From positions 1-17,549 of the forward strand of contig CAZFQG010000134.1 of the NCBI GenBank assembly GCA_964520785.1: a stretch of DNA of 17,549 nt, written 5' to 3'. Within the stretch, counting starts at the first letter, position 1. The number at the start of each line of letters is the position of its first letter. Under the pieces are notes generated by a model. It was not told the DNA's origin. It saw nothing but the letters and a program-made list of their open reading frames with translations, and ran no database searches. Shown here piece by piece: positions 6,808 through 14,941 of the stretch. Both the position numbers and the translations under genes were made by a program. Origin of the DNA: CAZFQG01 sp964520785. GTDB lineage: Bacteria > Planctomycetota > Planctomycetia > Pirellulales > Thermoguttaceae.

Positions 6808-9800
6808 ATGAGTTTTCGAGTTCCTATCCTATTTACTCTCTTGGCTGTATTCACCTACACAGGCCTGGAAATGGCCCCCCCGGTCACAGCCGATATCGTC
6901 GCTGCTACGCCCCAGGGAGGAGATATTGAAGCCAAGCACAACACCGGAATGGCGGGCTGGGAATTCAAGATCGACGACGCGATCGTCCTGACACAGCTCG
7001 GGCTGTACGACGTGGGCGAGGACGGCCTCAGCCAGTCCCATCAAATCGGGATCTGGGATGTGACAGGACAGATGCGAGTCTCATCCGTCGTCCCATCAGG
7101 TTCTGCTTCAGTGATTCGAGACGGGTATCACTACGTCGAAGTAGCGCCGACTCTTCTAACGGAAGGACACGATTACGTAATCGGAGTGTTCTTTGAACAT
7201 GCCGCACCGGACAGGCTGCTTGAGAATCTTGACGGATTGCAGATGGCTCCCGGAATACATTACTTATGGCCGCGAGCCGGCTTAACTGACGTGTTTAGCT
7301 TTCCTGATAACCGCCAAACGGATTCTCCGGACGCGTTCAATCATTTCAGCGCAAACTTCCAGTACATAGTTGCCGTCGCTGGGGATCTCAACCTGGATGG
7401 TCTCGTTAATAGTCGTGATTTGGACATTGTTCGCTCCAATTGGGGTTCGTCCGTCAACCCAGGCGATCTCACTCATGGTGATGCTGATGGGATGGGATCG
7501 GTTGCCAGCGAAGACCTGGATCTCATCCGAGCAAACTGGGAACCCATGACATCCAATGGAGCGATTAGCTGGGCAGGGAACGTCGATCCAATCAACCCCC
7601 TGCTGTGGGACGCCTCGACAAAGGCATACGTCGGCAGAACTTCAGATGGCAACATCATCGTCAACGGAGACGGAACTCTTCTTGCAGAAGATTGCTATCT
7701 GGGCCATGACTCCGGCGCGCAAGGGACGGTAGTCATGAAAGGTCCCGGCTCGACGTGGACCAATGCCGCAAGTCTTTATGTGGCCTACGGCGGAAGTGGA
7801 ACGCTCACTCTTGAGGGAGGCGCGGTCGTCACAGCGAGCAGCAGCAGCATCGGTGAGAGGTCCGGATCGACAGGAGAGGCGTCGGTATTGGGCCCGGGTT
7901 CGGCGTGGACGAATGACGATCGCCTTTACGTGGGCTACTCCGGCAGCGGAACCCTGGCGATCGGCGAAGGCGGTCGTGTCGGCGATAAGGTCGGCTACGT
8001 CGGTTCGCACGACGGGTCCATCAGTGCGGTGACGGTCGATGGGCCGGACTCGATCTGGACGAACAGCGACACGCTCTACATCGGGGTGGGCGGCAGCGGG
8101 AGCTTGGAGGTCACTCGCGGCGGAGAGGTCGGCAGCGGCGTCGGCTATATCGCGTACGATTCCGGATCGTCCGGCGCCGCTCTCGTGAGCGGTACCGACA
8201 GTGCCTGGGGCACTGGATCGCTCTACGTGGGCGGAAACATGGCCGCTAGCGGCGGGACCGGGACCTTGACCGTCGCCGACGGCGGTACGCTCGGCGTCTC
8301 CAACACACTCAAGATCTGGGACACCGGCAGCCTCAGCCTCTCCGGAACCGCAAGCCGGATCAACACCGGATCCTTCATCGTCGAACCGGGCGGTCAGTTC
8401 ACCCATACGTCGGGCACACTGGCGGTGTATGATGGCTGTCTTTATTTTGGCCCGGGAGAGCAAATGATTGATGGAACTGGCAATCCGACTATCAGACTAA
8501 TTGGTGGCGACGCATCAGTGCTCGGTGAACTCTCGATTGGCAGATCCGACACGGGGACGCTCGCGATTAGCGAGGGCGGAACCATGTGCAGCGGCAATAC
8601 CTATGTTGGTTATCGGGGTAGTTCTACGGGAGCTGTATCCGTGAGTGGAACGGCTTCAACGTGGGACGTCGGAATGAATCTCTATCTGGGCCTGTACGGG
8701 CGTGGAACACTGGAGATCATGGAAGGTGCCATGGTGTCCGTCGCCGACGCGACCTGTGTCGGCTGGGGTGGAAGCGCCGTGTCTGGAGAAGGAGGAATCC
8801 GGTTTGGCGTTGGTGGTGGCGTGCTTGAAACGCAGTCACTTCTGGCGGGGTCGTCCCAGATCGGCGGGACGGGAACGGTGATCGCTCGCGGTCTGGTGAG
8901 CGATGTTACACTGCTATTCGACGCCCCCGAAAGTCTGCAACAAACCATTAATCTCAACAGCCTGCCGAACCAGCACGTTACGATAGAACTGGACGTCAGT
9001 GACCCCCACAACGTCGGATACCTCGGCGCGGGCTACGAGGGGAGCGGCTCCCTGACGATCTGCAACAGCGTTGTGGTCAAATGTGGTCGGGGGTCTCTCG
9101 GCTTTCGCCCTGGCAGTACGGGTTCGGCAACTGTGACGGGTTGCGGCTCGGTTTGGGACGTCGCATCGCATCTCTTAGTTGGTGGCGGTGGCGAGGCAGA
9201 ACTCAGGATCAGTGACGCCGCGGCTATCGTCAGCGGTTACGACAGCCATCTCGCATGGGCGCCCGGATCGCGCGCTACCGCCACAGTCAGCGGGGCGGGA
9301 TCCACTTGGACGGTCGGCAGCGACTTGTACGTAGGCCGCGACGGCAGTGGAACACTCGGAATCACGGGAACCGCCCTGGTGCGCGTTGCCGGAAAGTTGA
9401 CCGTCGACCGCAACGGTGACGGTGACAGCCTCGTCAAAATGTCCACCGGGGGAAGGCTTGCCCTCTTCGGGGAAGGAGACGATGACTTGGAGGATTTCTT
9501 TGACTTGATCGAAGGTACTGATGCGTTTCAGTACTGGGATAACACGACTTCCGGCTGGCTCGATCTCAACACGGCGATGCCGGGTTCCGATTATACGCTC
9601 AAGTACGTCGACATCGTGGGAAGTGCCCTTTTCGGTTACACGATCCTGACGGTGGGAACGGGTCAGAACATCCCCGGCGACCTGGATCAGGATGGAATGG
9701 TCAACAGCCGCGACCTCGACGTCGTCCGCGCGCATTGGGGTCTCTCCGCATTGAGCATCCGCGAGGGGGACGTCAATGGGGACGGCTGGGTCGGCAGCGC

Positions 9801-9933
9801 CGATTTGGATTTTGTTCGGGCAAACTGGGGCAACGGGGTCGTGACGGTTCCTGAGCCGGGAATCCTTCTGCTCGTGATTCTCGGATCGCTGACGGCCGTG
9901 CTCCCCCGCGTCCGCCGTGCGACGCTCGTTTGA
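6808..9933 (+). CDS. large exported repeat protein with two dockerin-like pairs and PEP-CTERM tail
   Basis: This 1041-residue protein starts at ATG 6808, chosen over the in-frame ATG at 6754 because GAGGAGGAG lies at 6795-6803 and a signal peptide begins here (MSFRVPILFTLLAVFTYTG). Residues about 30-185 resemble the DUF4082-like domain of PEP-CTERM proteins (GWEFKIDDAIVLTQLGLYD, SHQIGIWD). Residues 192-245 are a first dockerin-like pair (GDLNLDGLVNSRDLD). Residues about 297-870 carry about seven T5SS/PEP-CTERM-associated repeats of the form GSTGxxxVxGxGSxWTxxxxL(Y)VGxxGSGTL, which normally fold as a beta-helix. Residues 957-1008 are a second dockerin-like pair, then VPEPG at 1014-1018, a hydrophobic segment and RVRR. 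Expected role: a sorted, surface-exposed or secreted fibre-like protein. The internal dockerin pair is unusual, since these normally sit at the C-terminus. A terminator-like hairpin follows. Confidence 0.92.
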   Translation: MSFRVPILFTLLAVFTYTGLEMAPPVTADIVAATPQGGDIEAKHNTGMAGWEFKIDDAIVLTQLGLYDVGEDGLSQSHQIGIWDVTGQMRVSSVVPSGSASVIRDGYHYVEVAPTLLTEGHDYVIGVFFEHAAPDRLLENLDGLQMAPGIHYLWPRAGLTDVFSFPDNRQTDSPDAFNHFSANFQYIVAVAGDLNLDGLVNSRDLDIVRSNWGSSVNPGDLTHGDADGMGSVASEDLDLIRANWEPMTSNGAISWAGNVDPINPLLWDASTKAYVGRTSDGNIIVNGDGTLLAEDCYLGHDSGAQGTVVMKGPGSTWTNAASLYVAYGGSGTLTLEGGAVVTASSSSIGERSGSTGEASVLGPGSAWTNDDRLYVGYSGSGTLAIGEGGRVGDKVGYVGSHDGSISAVTVDGPDSIWTNSDTLYIGVGGSGSLEVTRGGEVGSGVGYIAYDSGSSGAALVSGTDSAWGTGSLYVGGNMAASGGTGTLTVADGGTLGVSNTLKIWDTGSLSLSGTASRINTGSFIVEPGGQFTHTSGTLAVYDGCLYFGPGEQMIDGTGNPTIRLIGGDASVLGELSIGRSDTGTLAISEGGTMCSGNTYVGYRGSSTGAVSVSGTASTWDVGMNLYLGLYGRGTLEIMEGAMVSVADATCVGWGGSAVSGEGGIRFGVGGGVLETQSLLAGSSQIGGTGTVIARGLVSDVTLLFDAPESLQQTINLNSLPNQHVTIELDVSDPHNVGYLGAGYEGSGSLTICNSVVVKCGRGSLGFRPGSTGSATVTGCGSVWDVASHLLVGGGGEAELRISDAAAIVSGYDSHLAWAPGSRATATVSGAGSTWTVGSDLYVGRDGSGTLGITGTALVRVAGKLTVDRNGDGDSLVKMSTGGRLALFGEGDDDLEDFFDLIEGTDAFQYWDNTTSGWLDLNTAMPGSDYTLKYVDIVGSALFGYTILTVGTGQNIPGDLDQDGMVNSRDLDVVRAHWGLSALSIREGDVNGDGWVGSADLDFVRANWGNGVVTVPEPGILLLVILGSLTAVLPRVRRATLV

Positions 9934-9945
9934 ATGGTCATCTCC

Positions 9946-9980
9946 GCGCCCCGCCGCGGCAGCAAGTTGCGGGGCGCTTT
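9946..9980 (+). terminator. rho-independent-like terminator of the repeat-protein gene
   Basis: Starting 13 bp after the stop codon, GCGCCCCGC (9946-9954) pairs perfectly with GCGGGGCGC (9969-9977) around a 14-nt loop, followed by only TTT. The stem is strong and well placed, but the U-tract is short. Confidence 0.6.
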
Positions 9981-10001
9981 GACCTTACTCCCATTTTCAC
10001 C

Positions 10002-10165
10002 CTATGGGTTGAGTTTCCGAGCGTTCAACACCCACCAGACCGTTCCGGAAACCACCAGCCCCAGAATCCCGGCTCCGGAACCGTCGCCGGTTGCTTCCCG
10101 TTTCCCCAATTCGCGCGGACGACATCCAGATCGGTGCTGTCGACGATGCCATCTCCGGAGGGGTC
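10002..10165 (-). pseudogene. 3' remnant of a third dockerin/PEP-CTERM gene, frameshifted
   Basis: Read on the minus strand from 10165, the frame gives DPSGDGIVDSTDLDVVRANW, the second half of a dockerin-like pair and nearly identical in style to the propeller protein's GDPSGDGIVGSADLD. VPEPG follows. The frame then breaks; a -1 shift restores a hydrophobic PEP-CTERM helix (ILGLVVSGTVWWVL), NARK and a stop at 10002-10004. The intact gene at 6808 has GAGCCGGGAATCCT where this copy has GAGCCGGGATTCT, so a single base was lost. The upstream side ends abruptly in the repeat at 10164-10230, so the rest of the gene is gone. It is a relic, too short and broken to be made. Confidence 0.75.
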
Positions 10166-10230
10166 AAATTTCCTATCCCTATCCCTTAACTATGCTTGAG
10201 TTCTGTGGGAAATCAGATTTCCTATCCCTT
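10164..10230 (+). repeat. interspersed repeat, copy B, with an extra half-unit
   Basis: Positions 10188-10230 match 715-756 with one insertion and one substitution. Just before it, 10164-10180 is an exact 17-bp copy of 739-755 (TCAAATTTCCTATCCCT), which recurs with one mismatch at 10213-10229. The element therefore reads as a core of about 32 bp bracketed by direct copies of the 17-mer. It abuts the truncated dockerin gene to the base, so it probably took part in the rearrangement that truncated that gene. Confidence 0.85.
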
Positions 10231-10326
10231 GAAGCGGCGCCAGACGCTGCCGTGATGTAATCCTACATATTAGAACAAGTTCCAACATTCAAGCGAGAGT
10301 GTTTCCTGTTCATGGAAGGGTAAGGT

Positions 10327-10560
10327 TTGAGTGGGATACAATGTGTGATTGTCGGTCTGCTGATGGCCGTAACGGCCTCCGTGGCTGTGGCGCAGGAAGG
10401 CCTCATAGGCCAATGGCTGCTCCATGAAGGAAAAGCCGACGCCGGCGGTCAGGGGCACGCAGGGAAGATCGTCAACGCCCGTTGGGTGGAGGAGGCGGGT
10501 CCCCTGCGCCTTCGCTTCGACGGCGATGGCGATTACGTGGACTGCGGCACGGCCCTCGGC
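10327..10560 (+). pseudogene. truncated exported LamG-domain protein (5' part only)
   Basis: The frame opens at TTG 10327 (GTG 10345 is an alternative) with AAGG just upstream. It gives a good signal peptide (CVIVGLLMAVTASVAVAQ) and then the start of a concanavalin A/LamG-like domain: GLIGQWLLHEGKADAG, and LRFDGDGDYVDCG at about residues 62-74. That opening strand and DGDYVDCG edge are typical of planctomycete LamG proteins, which run for at least another 150 residues. Here recognisable sequence stops at about 10550-10560, where the minus-strand transposase fragment begins. The frame stays open to 10752, but that part is antisense to the transposase and makes no sense as LamG. Confidence 0.65.
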
Positions 10561-10565
10561 CTCCT

Positions 10566-10776
10566 GCTCCGGCGGGAACGTTGTCCTGCTGTCACAAGCC
10601 TTGTTGCGGCACTGGACAAGCTTCACCGTCAGTCGCACCGGACCGTTGAGCGTATGGATGTTCCGCAGGCCGCGAAACCGAACGTGCATCCTTGCCCTAC
10701 ACTCCGGGCAAGCCCGATCCTCTCGGACCAAAACGACCTCTCGAATCCTTGATTCGTCAACCTCAAGCCGCGACAT
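10566..10776 (-). pseudogene. truncated zinc-ribbon transposase, N-terminal fragment
   Basis: ATG 10774-10776 is preceded by a clear GGAGG on the minus strand (10783-10787). About 70 residues follow with CPEC (23-26) and a second pair, CRNKAC (56-61), spaced by an RGLRNIHTLNGPVRLTVKL-like strand and ending TTFPPEQEA. This is the N-terminal zinc-binding region of ISL3-like or related planctomycete transposases (CxxC, then TLxGPVxL, CxxxxC, FxPEEEA). The frame continues to 10270, but beyond about 10566 it is simply the antisense of the LamG fragment, so the catalytic domain is missing. Family assignment is from motif memory and is moderate. Confidence 0.55.
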
Positions 10777-10904
10777 ACCAGCCTCCTTTCCGCAATGTCG
10801 GAGAGGATTGTCCGCATTATCCCGGATCGACGCTAGACCAAAAACCAGCAGTTAAGCGGGTCATTTAAAGAAAAACGCGCAATCCCTGGGGCGGTTCTTA
10901 TCCC

Positions 10905-13691
10905 TCAGAGGCGGCGCGAGGGCCGAATGGATTCCAGGTTCTCGCCGAGCGCGAAATGCGGTCCTTGACGCAAGCGCGGATGCACTCCCCTGAGGTGCGG
11001 GTGGGCATCGATCTCGTCCGACTCATCCAATTCGGGGAGGTTCCACGAGAGGAGAATAAGGAGCGCCGGCAGGATGATGAGGGACGTGAAAAGGCAGCAA
11101 CTGACGCCCAACGTGAGAACCCGGCCGAGGCTCTGAAGACCCTGATGACTGGCGATCATCAGGCTGCCGAACCCGACCATGGTGGTCAGCGAGGTAATGA
11201 GCACGGCGCTGGCCGTGGAGGGGCTCATGTGGTAGCGGCCCTTCTGCCGCCGGAAATCGTGGATGACGTGAACTCCGTCGTCGACGCCGATGCCCAGAAT
11301 CAGGGGGAGGACGATCATATTGGCCGGATTGAGCGGGATTCCCAGAAGCCCCATTATGCCGAAAAGTTGCAAGACACCCAATCCGAGAGGTAGCAGCGCC
11401 AGGCAGACGTGCAAGACGCCGCCGAGATCGAAGATAAGAACGGCGGCTATGGCGACGAACGCGTACAGCGCGGCGAGTTCATAGCTCTCCTTCATTTGCC
11501 GCGACGCCTCATAGGTTTGCAGCGGGTTTCCGGTGGCGCACGCGTCGACCGACCGGACGTCCGCCACGAACCGTTCCATGGCCTCCATGTTCCAGATATC
11601 CGCCTTGCTGTAGATTTTCAGAAGATAGCGCCCGCTGTCTCCGACGAACCGTTCCACGAGGCTTTTGGGCAGATCGTCCAGCCTCGGCGGATCCGGATTC
11701 GACATCGCGCGAAGCATGTGAAGCCGGCTGAGCATATCCCCCGCTGTACGATGCTGGAAATCGCTCAAACGCTCGTAGCATTCCGGCAACGGAAGCTGGC
11801 GGAGCGCCGCGCGGATTTGCTCCAGTTGATATCTGGTCTTTCCGGTGGAGGGAGACTCGCCGAGCAGCAGTTGCGTCCGCTCCAGCAGACGGCCCAGCTT
11901 TTCCGGCGAATCGATCGGAATTCGCGGCGGTCTCTCCGGGAGCGTCTCCAATCGCTGATGAATTCCCAAAACGATGGGCGTCTTGTCTTGGATGTCGGCG
12001 GGTAGGAGCGACGCTATCTCCTCGACCCGCTCCACCGATCCCTTGCCCAGAAATCGGCGTTTCCGCTCAAGCAACTCCTCGCGGCTTTCGGCGATCGAGA
12101 GGGCGAACCAAACGCTTTGATCGCTCTCGGCGAGAAGCTTCTTCTCCATCTCGACGCTTTCAAGGCCGACCGGCTGCAGATTCAACAGGTTGTGGTCGTA
12201 TTCGAGATTCGTCATGCCGGCGGTACAGAAGGCGACCAGCGCAACCGAAACGGCCAGGACGATCCGAGGTCGGCGGAACAGGGGCAGAAGGCAGCCGTGA
12301 ACATCGAGTGGAGTGGGAACCGTCTCATCGGGTCGCTTTCCGTCCATCAACTGAATCATCGCCGGGAGGACCGTCATCGCGCAGAGGCAACACAACAGAA
12401 TGCCCCCGCCGGCGATGAGTCCCAGCTCCGCGACCCCGGTGAATTCAGTCAATCCCGCCATGAAGAACGCGATGGCCGTCGTGATCGCCCCGGTGACGAT
12501 TCCGGGGCCGACGCTCCGCGCCGCCAGAACCAACGACTCGTCCGACAGGCGGGTCCACCCGCGCAGTTGAAGATAGCGCGCAGCGAAGTGGACGCCGAAA
12601 TCGATTCCCAGCCCGATAAGGATCACTCCGAAGGCGATGCTCAGGATGTTCAGGTGGCCGATCGCGAGGGTCGTGTAGCCGAACGACCACGCCATTCCGA
12701 TCAGAAGCGCCAAAACCGTCAATAACGGGTGGCGGATTCCGCCGAATCCGGCGATGAACAGACAGGAAACCCCGACGAGCGCGAGAATACTGGCACGCGT
12801 CATCGCCGTCCGGCTCAAACGCATCTCGTCGTTTTCCATGATCGGGAGACCCGTCAATCCGATGTCGATACCCGGGTACCGGCCGCCAACCCGGCCGATC
12901 AGGTCGCGGAGCGTCTGGATGGCCTCGGTACCCCGTGCCAGTTCTCCCCCCTCTTCCTTCTCACCATTGATGCGAAGGAGGACCAGTCCGAGTCGTCCGT
13001 CATTGGCCAGAAGGTACTCGGTGCCCAACTCGCTGATCGTCGATACCGATTCGGGCATCCCCGGCCAAGGAGATTGATAGCGGCCGTTCTCGCGGAGCGA
13101 AACCAAGAGACTGTCCGTCAGACGCGATAACTCCTCAACCGAGGATTCGCGGACTTCCCCGGATCCGTGCTCCAAACGCGAGCATATCCCCCCCAATAGG
13201 TTGCACAGGTTGACCTGGGCCCAGTGCCCCTCGACGATTGGGGCAACCTTGTCTAAAAAATGCTGGGTGTTTCGCAGTTGGTGGAGCGGCAGGTAGTGCA
13301 AACCCTTCCCGCGGATTCGCGATAAGTCCACTTCATGCAATACCGCGCTGAAGTATCGCTCCTCCTTGCTGATCGCTCGGGAAAGCTCCTCCAAAACGGG
13401 GACGACGGCGTCGCGGCTAGCTCCCTCAACCACCACGACGACGTCGTCTTGGGCGCCGAACTCATTGATATAGTCGATCCAGAGTTGATTATGCGAGCAC
13501 TTCGGATTGAGAAGGTCCAGGCGACTGGTCCGAAAGCCAAGATACGTCTTCGCGAAAACGATCGAAAAGACCGCCACGCCCACCGAGAGGGCGATGACCG
13601 TGACCGGACTGCGCACCGAAAAACGGACGAGCCCCGCGCACACCGGCTCAAGCAAGAAGGTTTTCGTTCGCGGCGGCTTCTCCCCGGCCAT
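10905..13691 (-). CDS. RND/MMPL-superfamily exporter, HpnN-like
   Basis: This 928-residue inner-membrane protein has the two-fold architecture of MMPL transporters. There is a helix near residue 27, a large periplasmic domain (about 50-290), and five or six helices with IGLGIDFGVHFAARY as the transport-core motif. A second single helix (ALVAFCTAG) and second periplasmic loop follow, then a second helix bundle with the equivalent motif LGIGVDDGVHVIHDF. Both motifs keep the Asp expected for proton coupling. The C-terminal part (TTMVGFGSLMIASHQGL) is close to hopanoid-associated HpnN transporters, and the length suits them. Export of a lipid or other hydrophobic substrate is the family expectation; no hopanoid genes are nearby, so the substrate is open. 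AAGGAAG precedes the ATG. It stands 250 nt downstream of the CAAX protease, probably with its own promoter. Confidence 0.9.
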   Translation of the reverse strand: MAGEKPPRTKTFLLEPVCAGLVRFSVRSPVTVIALSVGVAVFSIVFAKTYLGFRTSRLDLLNPKCSHNQLWIDYINEFGAQDDVVVVVEGASRDAVVPVLEELSRAISKEERYFSAVLHEVDLSRIRGKGLHYLPLHQLRNTQHFLDKVAPIVEGHWAQVNLCNLLGGICSRLEHGSGEVRESSVEELSRLTDSLLVSLRENGRYQSPWPGMPESVSTISELGTEYLLANDGRLGLVLLRINGEKEEGGELARGTEAIQTLRDLIGRVGGRYPGIDIGLTGLPIMENDEMRLSRTAMTRASILALVGVSCLFIAGFGGIRHPLLTVLALLIGMAWSFGYTTLAIGHLNILSIAFGVILIGLGIDFGVHFAARYLQLRGWTRLSDESLVLAARSVGPGIVTGAITTAIAFFMAGLTEFTGVAELGLIAGGGILLCCLCAMTVLPAMIQLMDGKRPDETVPTPLDVHGCLLPLFRRPRIVLAVSVALVAFCTAGMTNLEYDHNLLNLQPVGLESVEMEKKLLAESDQSVWFALSIAESREELLERKRRFLGKGSVERVEEIASLLPADIQDKTPIVLGIHQRLETLPERPPRIPIDSPEKLGRLLERTQLLLGESPSTGKTRYQLEQIRAALRQLPLPECYERLSDFQHRTAGDMLSRLHMLRAMSNPDPPRLDDLPKSLVERFVGDSGRYLLKIYSKADIWNMEAMERFVADVRSVDACATGNPLQTYEASRQMKESYELAALYAFVAIAAVLIFDLGGVLHVCLALLPLGLGVLQLFGIMGLLGIPLNPANMIVLPLILGIGVDDGVHVIHDFRRQKGRYHMSPSTASAVLITSLTTMVGFGSLMIASHQGLQSLGRVLTLGVSCCLFTSLIILPALLILLSWNLPELDESDEIDAHPHLRGVHPRLRQGPHFALGENLESIRPSRRL

Positions 13692-13941
13692 ATAGCTTCC
13701 TTGCTGAAAAAATCCAAAAAAGAGCCTTTGGGGAACCTATCCAAAGACTCACTCCCGGTCGATGGTAGCAGATTCCCACCCGCGTGCCAAGTCTGATTCC
13801 GCCGAGAAAGTGCGATCGGAACCCGGAAGACTTCATGGGTAGAATGGCGCTGAGAGGAGAATTCCCGACGATTCCCTCCGACTCTTCATCGAGGCGGCCC
13901 GTGCGGAATTCTCATCCGGCACCGGAAACGCCGTGGCGGCG

Positions 13942-14766
13942 TCAAAGGAAGAACCACTCCCCGGTCCAAAGGACCCACGCGCCCAAAAGGAGATTGGTCA
14001 CCGCGTGCGCCACGACGCAATCCCAGATACTTCGCGTCTTGATCATTAACCAAGTCACCATGCCGAACCAGGCCGCCGCCGCGAACGCCTCCGCCGGGTG
14101 CGTCAAAACGCCATAGATCGGAGCCGCCGCGAGGGTGGCGGCCGTGACGGTTCCGAAAGGAACGTCCAGCCAGTCGCGGGCCAAGATATACCGCATGACG
14201 AACCCGCGCAGAAAAAACTCCTCGATGAGCGGAACCAATAAAACAAGTCCGAAAAACCGAACGCCCAAATACGACCAAACGGCTGGCGCGCCTGAGAGGT
14301 ACTCGAACGGATTGTAGCCCGCGCGTTCCCCCTGTTCGACGATTTTCCCCAGCCCAATGGGTACCAAGAGCCGCTGTTCCAGATCAAGTTTACACAGCAC
14401 GATCCAAACGACGATCCCCGCCACCCCGACAACAACCGACAGAAACGTCACCCGGAAAGGAAACTCCAGATAAACCCGCCAACAGACGGCGACGGCGACG
14501 AGAGTGATAAGAATCTGCGCCGAGTAGAACCAAGGATACGCGGAATAGGAAATGGTAAACCCGAAGGCGCCGCCCGGAGTATCCGCTTTGGGAGCCAGTT
14601 GTCCTATCAACAAATACAGCAAAAAAGGACCAAAAAACGGTAGCCAGGGATACTCATTCCAGAATTCTGACCCCCCAAAATGGGTTAATGCCCTCTCCTT
14701 CTTGCGTTTCTTCCGCGGGGGGCGACGGAGTGGTGGCTTCGGGTCGGGAGTCGGCGGGTCGGGCAT
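13942..14766 (-). CDS. PEP-CTERM-associated CAAX (CPBP) intramembrane protease
   Basis: This 274-residue multi-pass membrane protein starts at ATG 14766; a TTG at 14802 would add 12 residues, and neither start has a good Shine-Dalgarno site. After a Pro/Lys-rich cytosolic N-terminus come about seven helices and the CPBP signature: EExxxR (LIEEFFLRGFVMR, E182/E183/R187), then H213 (GVLTHPAEAF) and H254/N258 (DCVVAHAVTN). These are the expected catalytic and metal-contacting residues. The layout, with YPWFYSAQILIT before the core and GAWVLWTGEW at the very end, resembles the CAAX prenyl protease-related family found in exosortase/PEP-CTERM genomes. It fits the PEP-CTERM substrates in the same window. 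Its own substrate is not known. A short stem (13928-13942) overlaps the stop codon and could end the transcript. Confidence 0.85.
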   Translation of the reverse strand: MPDPPTPDPKPPLRRPPRKKRKKERALTHFGGSEFWNEYPWLPFFGPFLLYLLIGQLAPKADTPGGAFGFTISYSAYPWFYSAQILITLVAVAVCWRVYLEFPFRVTFLSVVVGVAGIVVWIVLCKLDLEQRLLVPIGLGKIVEQGERAGYNPFEYLSGAPAVWSYLGVRFFGLVLLVPLIEEFFLRGFVMRYILARDWLDVPFGTVTAATLAAAPIYGVLTHPAEAFAAAAWFGMVTWLMIKTRSIWDCVVAHAVTNLLLGAWVLWTGEWFFL

Positions 14767-14941
14767 AACGGTCTCGGGCGTGAAAAACAGGCATTCGATC
14801 AACCCGGCTCAACGGTGCCGGGGCAAGGGCGGTGTGAACCGCTGTATTGTACCTTATGCGCCGGTTCGGGGGAGTCAGGCGACAGTTGGTTAAAAGCGAG
14901 CCAGCTCGACACTTGGCGGATTTCGGAGTACCGGCGTTCCG

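Noticed and set aside
7642..8463. 273-codon minus-strand frame inside the large repeat-protein gene
   Set aside because: It is rich in Ala, Asp, Arg and Val and is the mirror of the repeated GSG/STW codons; there is no start context and no family resemblance. It is a shadow frame.
9934..10260. Plus-strand frames of 89 and 108 codons after the repeat-protein gene
   Set aside because: They run through a terminator, the antisense of the dockerin relic and a repeat element; the minus-strand reading explains the sequence far better.
10862..10904. Terminator for the RND exporter on the minus strand
   Set aside because: There is a T-run after GCGCG, but no stem of useful length directly before it.
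12117..12725. 202-codon plus-strand frame opposite the RND exporter
   Set aside because: Charged, Gln/Arg/Asp-rich antisense of membrane helices; a typical GC-rich shadow frame.
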